7,869 nt of DNA from Bacteroidota bacterium (GTDB lineage: Bacteria > Bacteroidota > Bacteroidia > Bacteroidales > Rikenellaceae), in assembly GCA_023413645.1 (NCBI GenBank), contig JAEZPN010000052.1:1-7869 (forward strand), written 5' to 3'. The position numbers and the translations under genes were made by a program. Below are positions 6,156-7,869 of this stretch, piece after piece. The notes under the pieces were generated by a model that had not been told where the DNA came from, searched no databases, and saw only the letters and a program-made list of their open reading frames with translations. Every line of letters begins with the position of its first letter. Positions within the stretch are counted from its first letter, which is position 1.

Positions 6156-7331
6156 ATGTCAAAAAACAATGAAACCTACAGCAACACACCTCTTGGTGGT
6201 AGCTCGAAGCCTAAGAAGAAGGGTTCTTACATCGGCACAATACTCTTTATTGTGCACCTCGCGCTTACGATTTCGCTATCGGTAGCCCTCATTATCGCAT
6301 ATCTTACACGCTACATCTCGCCTGAGTATTATGGCTCGCTAACAATTGTTGGCCACTTCCGTCATATCCTCTACGTTATGGTGTTGGCATGTCTAATCGT
6401 ATGGCTTATTGCCCGCAAGTGGAAGCTCTCGATTGCTGTATGTCTTGTGCTTATTCCCGGTCTGTTCCACATCAACGAGTTCTTCAACATCAACTGGGTG
6501 CGTGATACCGCTACCGAGAATCAGTCTAAGGATGCCTTCACGGTGCTTACATATAATGTGCGAGGCTTCCGCAACGACGACAACCACCGCGTAGTTAAGG
6601 AGCATGCCGACTACCTCTCGGCTTCAAATCCCTTTGTCAAGCAGAAGCGTGTTGCCGATGTAATATGCTTGCAGGAGTATGCTCTCGATGCCGACAACTT
6701 GGACTACATCGACTTGCTCATCACCGAGGACTACAAAAATGTCTATGTTAGCGACGTGAACGAGTCGGAGAACGTTATCTTGCGTACATATAGTCGCTAT
6801 CCCATTGTGGCAAGCGGTAGCATAGCAAATACGGGTCGTGGCACAACACAGTGGGTAGATATCTATGTGCCAGATAAGGACACCATCCGAATCTTTAACA
6901 ACCACTTCTACACTATGGGTATCACGGCGGAAGATAGCGAGGATATCTCACGCGGTAAGATATTGAGCGATGGCGACAGCATGATTAGCATCGCAGACCG
7001 CGTTGCGGAGAATACTGCCGTGCGCATCAACCACGTAGACTCGTTGTGTAAGGTTATCGCCGCTACGCCATACCGCCATATCGTGTGTGGCGACTTCAAC
7101 GACACTCCCGGTTCGTATGTCTATCAGCAGATGACACGCCACCTTAACGACATATTCAAGGAGAAGGGTAGTGGCTTTGGTTATACCTACCGTCCTATGT
7201 GGGGTTGGTTGCGTATCGACTATATCCTCTACTCTGAGGGCTTCGAACCACTCAACTATGATGCTAACAGCGAGGTCGAGCTTTCGGATCACCTCCCCGT
7301 TGCAGCGCAGTTTAAGTTCGCTAAAAAGTAG
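6156..7331 (+). CDS. Membrane-anchored endonuclease/exonuclease/phosphatase (EEP) family protein
   Basis: The N-terminus has three hydrophobic helices (about 24-50, 64-85 and 90-107), followed by an EEP (DNase I-like) domain from about 128 to the end. All EEP active-site motifs are in order: TYNVRGF with N134, CLQE with E174, NNH with H250, CGDFND with D313 and N315, RIDYILYS with D355, and SDH at 377-379. It is therefore likely a catalytically competent metal-dependent phosphoesterase; the fold covers nucleases, sphingomyelinases and inositol phosphatases, and I cannot tell which substrate applies. Positive residues before helix 1 (KPKKKG) and between helices 2 and 3 (RKWK) place both inside, which puts the catalytic domain in the periplasm. 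ATG 6156 is the first start in frame with a suitable cytoplasmic leader. It is the last gene before a promoter region. Confidence 0.93.
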   Translation: MSKNNETYSNTPLGGSSKPKKKGSYIGTILFIVHLALTISLSVALIIAYLTRYISPEYYGSLTIVGHFRHILYVMVLACLIVWLIARKWKLSIAVCLVLIPGLFHINEFFNINWVRDTATENQSKDAFTVLTYNVRGFRNDDNHRVVKEHADYLSASNPFVKQKRVADVICLQEYALDADNLDYIDLLITEDYKNVYVSDVNESENVILRTYSRYPIVASGSIANTGRGTTQWVDIYVPDKDTIRIFNNHFYTMGITAEDSEDISRGKILSDGDSMISIADRVAENTAVRINHVDSLCKVIAATPYRHIVCGDFNDTPGSYVYQQMTRHLNDIFKEKGSGFGYTYRPMWGWLRIDYILYSEGFEPLNYDANSEVELSDHLPVAAQFKFAKK

Positions 7332-7455
7332 GTTTTGCCCCTTGTGAGTAAATAAAGTGAGATAAAATTGCGAATTTTAAATTCTATAATTTTGCAGTAT
7401 CGAATTTTATGTTTACCTTTGCGCGCTATTATTAACTAATTTAACTTTTGTAACA
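7332..7455 (+). other. AT-rich intergenic region carrying the rpmI promoter
   Basis: These 124 bases contain no gene. They hold the promoter described separately, a perfect GAATTT-T-AAATTC inverted repeat (7372-7384), and two copies of CGAATTTTA thirty bases apart (7371-7379 and 7401-7409). No GC-rich hairpin with a T-tract is present to terminate the upstream gene. Confidence 0.7.
7391..7421 (+). promoter_or_regulatory. Bacteroidetes-type promoter of rpmI-rplT
   Basis: TTTG (7391-7394) and TACCTTTG (7414-7421) match the Bacteroidetes sigma consensus TTTG at -33 and TAnnTTTG at -7, with a 19-base spacer. The start site would be near 7428, giving an AT-rich leader of about 28 bases before the rpmI ATG without a Shine-Dalgarno site, as is usual in this phylum. 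A second TAnnTTTG match (TAATTTTG, 7387-7394) overlaps the -33 element but has no well-spaced upstream partner. Confidence 0.8.
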
Positions 7456-7650
7456 ATGCCAAAAATGAAAACAAATGCCGCTGCTAAGAAGCGTTTTTCT
7501 TTCACCGGCACAGGTAAGATCAAGCGTAAGCACGCTTATCACAGTCACATCCTGACAAAAAAGACTAACAAGCGTAAGCGTAACCTTTGCTACTCAGGTA
7601 CAGTATCTTCAGCTGATGAGGCTAAGATCAAGCAGTTGCTCGTTAAGTAA
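7456..7650 (+). CDS. rpmI: Ribosomal protein bL35
   Basis: A 64-residue, strongly basic protein of the large ribosomal subunit. It has the typical bL35 start MPKMKTNAAAKKRFSFTGTGKIK, the KRKHAYHSHILTKK core with the family's histidines and lysines, and the KRKRNL segment before the C-terminal helix (DEAKIKQLL). Length is normal for the family. It is the first gene of a transcript with rplT, driven by the promoter just upstream. In most bacteria infC precedes rpmI; here an unrelated membrane enzyme does, so infC is not directly upstream. Confidence 0.98.
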   Translation: MPKMKTNAAAKKRFSFTGTGKIKRKHAYHSHILTKKTNKRKRNLCYSGTVSSADEAKIKQLLVK

Positions 7651-7713
7651 TTAACGGCAGAGGCTTAAAAGCAGTAGTAACAACAACAATTTTTAATTAA
7701 CAATCGGAGCGCA

Positions 7714-7749
7714 GTAGCCCTAAAGAGTGTGAGAGAATCACACCGCTAC
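7714..7749 (+). promoter_or_regulatory. Hairpin in the rpmI-rplT gap, candidate bL20 leader
   Basis: GTGTGA (7727-7732) and TCACAC (7738-7743) form a perfect 6-bp stem around a GAGAA loop. An outer GTAGC (7714-7718) / GCTAC (7745-7749) stem encloses it with an asymmetric internal bulge of eight bases on the left and one on the right. The structure ends 24 bases before the rplT start and lacks a T-tract, so it is not a terminator. bL20 represses its own operon through rRNA-mimicking leaders in other bacteria; a similar role here is inference. Confidence 0.45.
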
Positions 7750-7773
7750 CAACTCTATCAAAAACTTTAAACT

Positions 7774-7869
7774 ATGCCACGTTCAGTCAACGCTGTTGCG
7801 TCACGCGCAAGAAGAAAGAAGGTTTTGAAGCTTGCCAAGGGTAACTTTGGTTCAAGGGGAAACGTATGG
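7774..7869 (+). CDS. rplT: Ribosomal protein bL20, N-terminal part (cut by the window edge)
   Basis: The frame is open to the last base and gives the first 32 residues of bL20, an early-assembling 23S rRNA-binding protein that is also an autogenous repressor in other bacteria. The start [28 protein letters not shown] matches the basic N-terminal helix of the family (commonly [28 protein letters not shown]); the variation lies in residues 4-9. It follows rpmI by 123 bases, a wide gap for this operon, which holds the hairpin noted above. In Bacteroidales the structured Bacteroidales-1 RNA is often found downstream of rplT; that region is outside the window. Confidence 0.96.
   Translation, partial: [32 protein letters not shown]

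Overview
The window is a compact, mostly single-strand stretch of a Bacteroidales chromosome. All genes read on the + strand. Four things suggest this lineage: a TAnnTTTG-type -7 promoter element before rpmI, AT-rich leaders with almost no Shine-Dalgarno sites, proteins of Bacteroidetes character (the pre-mutL membrane protein and the rhomboid / membrane-anchored EEP pair), and grpE-dnaJ without hrcA or dnaK. The moderate-to-high GC and the MutL variants would fit a Rikenellaceae/Alistipes-like organism, but that finer placement is inference.

Layout: (1) 1-923: the 3' end of an alanine racemase gene (in this phylum often the C-terminal half of a MurF-Alr fusion), overlapping by one base a SAM-dependent methylase related to RsmI. 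(2) 939-2729: grpE and dnaJ, the nucleotide-exchange factor and J-protein partners of a DnaK encoded elsewhere. (3) 2727-2851: a 125-bp imperfect palindrome whose first bases are the dnaJ stop codon. It is the most striking non-coding object in the window. (4) 2874-7331: an uncharacterised single-pass membrane protein, mutL, a rhomboid protease, and an EEP-fold hydrolase with three membrane segments, tightly packed and probably cotranscribed. (5) 7332-7869: a promoter region followed by rpmI (bL35) and the start of rplT (bL20), with a hairpin in the gap between them that could be a regulatory leader.

Most of the window is housekeeping: cell-wall precursor synthesis, protein folding, mismatch repair, membrane proteolysis and ribosomal proteins. 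I see no CRISPR array, transposase, prophage or defence island, and no convincing new multi-gene system. The points most worth following up are the large palindrome, the MutL with a complete ATPase but degenerate endonuclease motifs, the hairpin between rpmI and rplT, and the predicted periplasmic EEP enzyme beside a rhomboid protease.
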